From assembly GCA_937958145.1 (NCBI GenBank), contig CALGOE010000276.1, positions 1 to 11,606 on the forward strand: a DNA stretch of 11,606 nt, read 5' to 3'. The translations under genes were made by a program, and so were the position numbers. This DNA is from an uncultured Desulfobacca sp. GTDB taxonomy: Bacteria; Desulfobacterota; Desulfobaccia; Desulfobaccales; Desulfobaccaceae. This document shows positions 11,192-11,606 of the stretch, piece by piece (within the stretch, counting starts at the first letter, position 1; every line of letters begins with the position of its first letter). The notes under the pieces are model-generated. The model was not told the origin of the DNA and searched no databases. It saw only the letters and a program-made list of their open reading frames with translations.

Positions 11192-11606
11192 TTAAGACTG
11201 TTGAATTACAGTTAAATGTACCGCCATCCCTGGCCTCGCCCCCAAGGTTGCCGCCGCGTTCCCTTCCCGGCAGGCGATCTCCAGGTAGCCGTGGCTGCCC
11301 ATGAGGGCCAGAAGGGCCCCGACTGCCACCTTACTGTAGGTGGCGGCCCAATGGGGGATAAGCCGGTCCGCCACCCAAACCTGGGCAGTTCGGCCGGCCA
11401 GCCAGGACTGCAGTGTGGCCCCGGGGATGTTGGTGATCAGGTTGCCGAAATGGTCCACGGCCAGGACCTGACCGCTCGCCTCCGACTCGCCAAATTGCGG
11501 GGCAGGCAGGTCCAGGAGCACCGGGTCGCTGATCTCCGGCCCCAGGTCCGTCAGCGGCACCCCCAGAGACACCTGCGCTGCTGCCGGCGCAAAAATATCC
11601 CGGCCA
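11192..11606 (-). CDS. SAM hydroxide adenosyltransferase (DUF62), C-terminal part
   Basis: The frame is open to the window edge, so the 5' end is missing; 137 residues are visible. They begin GRDIFAPAAAQ, the conserved motif at the end of the N-terminal domain of the DUF62/chlorinase-fluorinase superfamily. The C-terminal domain follows, with GQVLAVDHFGNLITNI (the family's signature beta-barrel segment) and later YSKVAVGALLALMGSHGYLEIA, which contains the SxGYLEIA-type nucleoside-binding stretch. Family members of this type hydrolyse S-adenosylmethionine to adenosine and methionine; halogenases are rare relatives. The catalytic Asp-Arg-His triad cannot be checked because it lies mostly upstream of the window edge. 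No regulatory link to the neighbouring photolyase gene is evident. Confidence 0.88.
   Translation of the reverse strand, partial: GRDIFAPAAAQVSLGVPLTDLGPEISDPVLLDLPAPQFGESEASGQVLAVDHFGNLITNIPGATLQSWLAGRTAQVWVADRLIPHWAATYSKVAVGALLALMGSHGYLEIACREGNAAATLGARPGMAVHLTVIQQS

Overview
The window reads as a chromosomal segment of a Gram-negative, moderately GC-rich bacterium. A TonB/ExbB/ExbD energy-transducing system and an outer-membrane receptor show that it has an outer membrane. The mix of a DUF3842-like protein, a class II photolyase, a DUF62 SAM hydrolase and short dispersed intergenic repeats fits a Desulfobacterota-type (delta-proteobacterial) genome. That placement is inference; no rRNA or other marker gene is present. 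Nearly all genes are on the minus strand, so the text below reads from high to low coordinates.

Right end (11606-9701): the 3' part of a SAM hydroxide adenosyltransferase (DUF62) and a complete class II CPD photolyase. Between 9743 and 9450 lies the decayed left end of an insertion sequence, with repeated TGTCACC motifs and a truncated transposase N-terminus on the plus strand. From 9413 to 9280 there is a candidate ~100-nt RNA with its own promoter and intrinsic terminator. A DUF3842-like gene follows at 8993-8514.

Centre (8480-2130): a cobalamin (B12) acquisition locus. A strong promoter drives a canonical cobalamin riboswitch (8440-8278), then an intrinsic terminator (8176-8144), then an 85-residue protein I do not recognise, then a BtuB-like TonB-dependent receptor. 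Further left is a btuF-btuC-btuD ABC transporter operon whose three genes overlap by 4 bases. Between btuB and btuF, on the plus strand, is a small gene for a 65-residue protein built from two copies of a ~21-residue repeat. It is divergent from btuF across a short intergenic region that carries a 17-bp operator-like palindrome.

Left end (2043-1): a small zinc-ribbon protein gene with its own promoter and a terminator inside its leader, then exbB-exbD-tonB (tonB cut by the window edge). The exbB start codon lies 9 bases after the U-tract of a strong terminator hairpin, so this energy-transduction operon looks attenuated.

Together the genes form a complete B12 route: receptor BtuB, TonB/ExbB/ExbD to energise it, periplasmic BtuF and inner-membrane BtuCD. 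The most unusual features are the riboswitch-linked 85-residue orphan protein, the duplicated-motif 65-residue protein facing btuF, and a recurring promoter-leader-terminator arrangement, of which two examples (before exbB and at 9378-9280) share the same layout: 5' hairpin, ~30-nt linker, terminator beginning GCCAyGAAGG.
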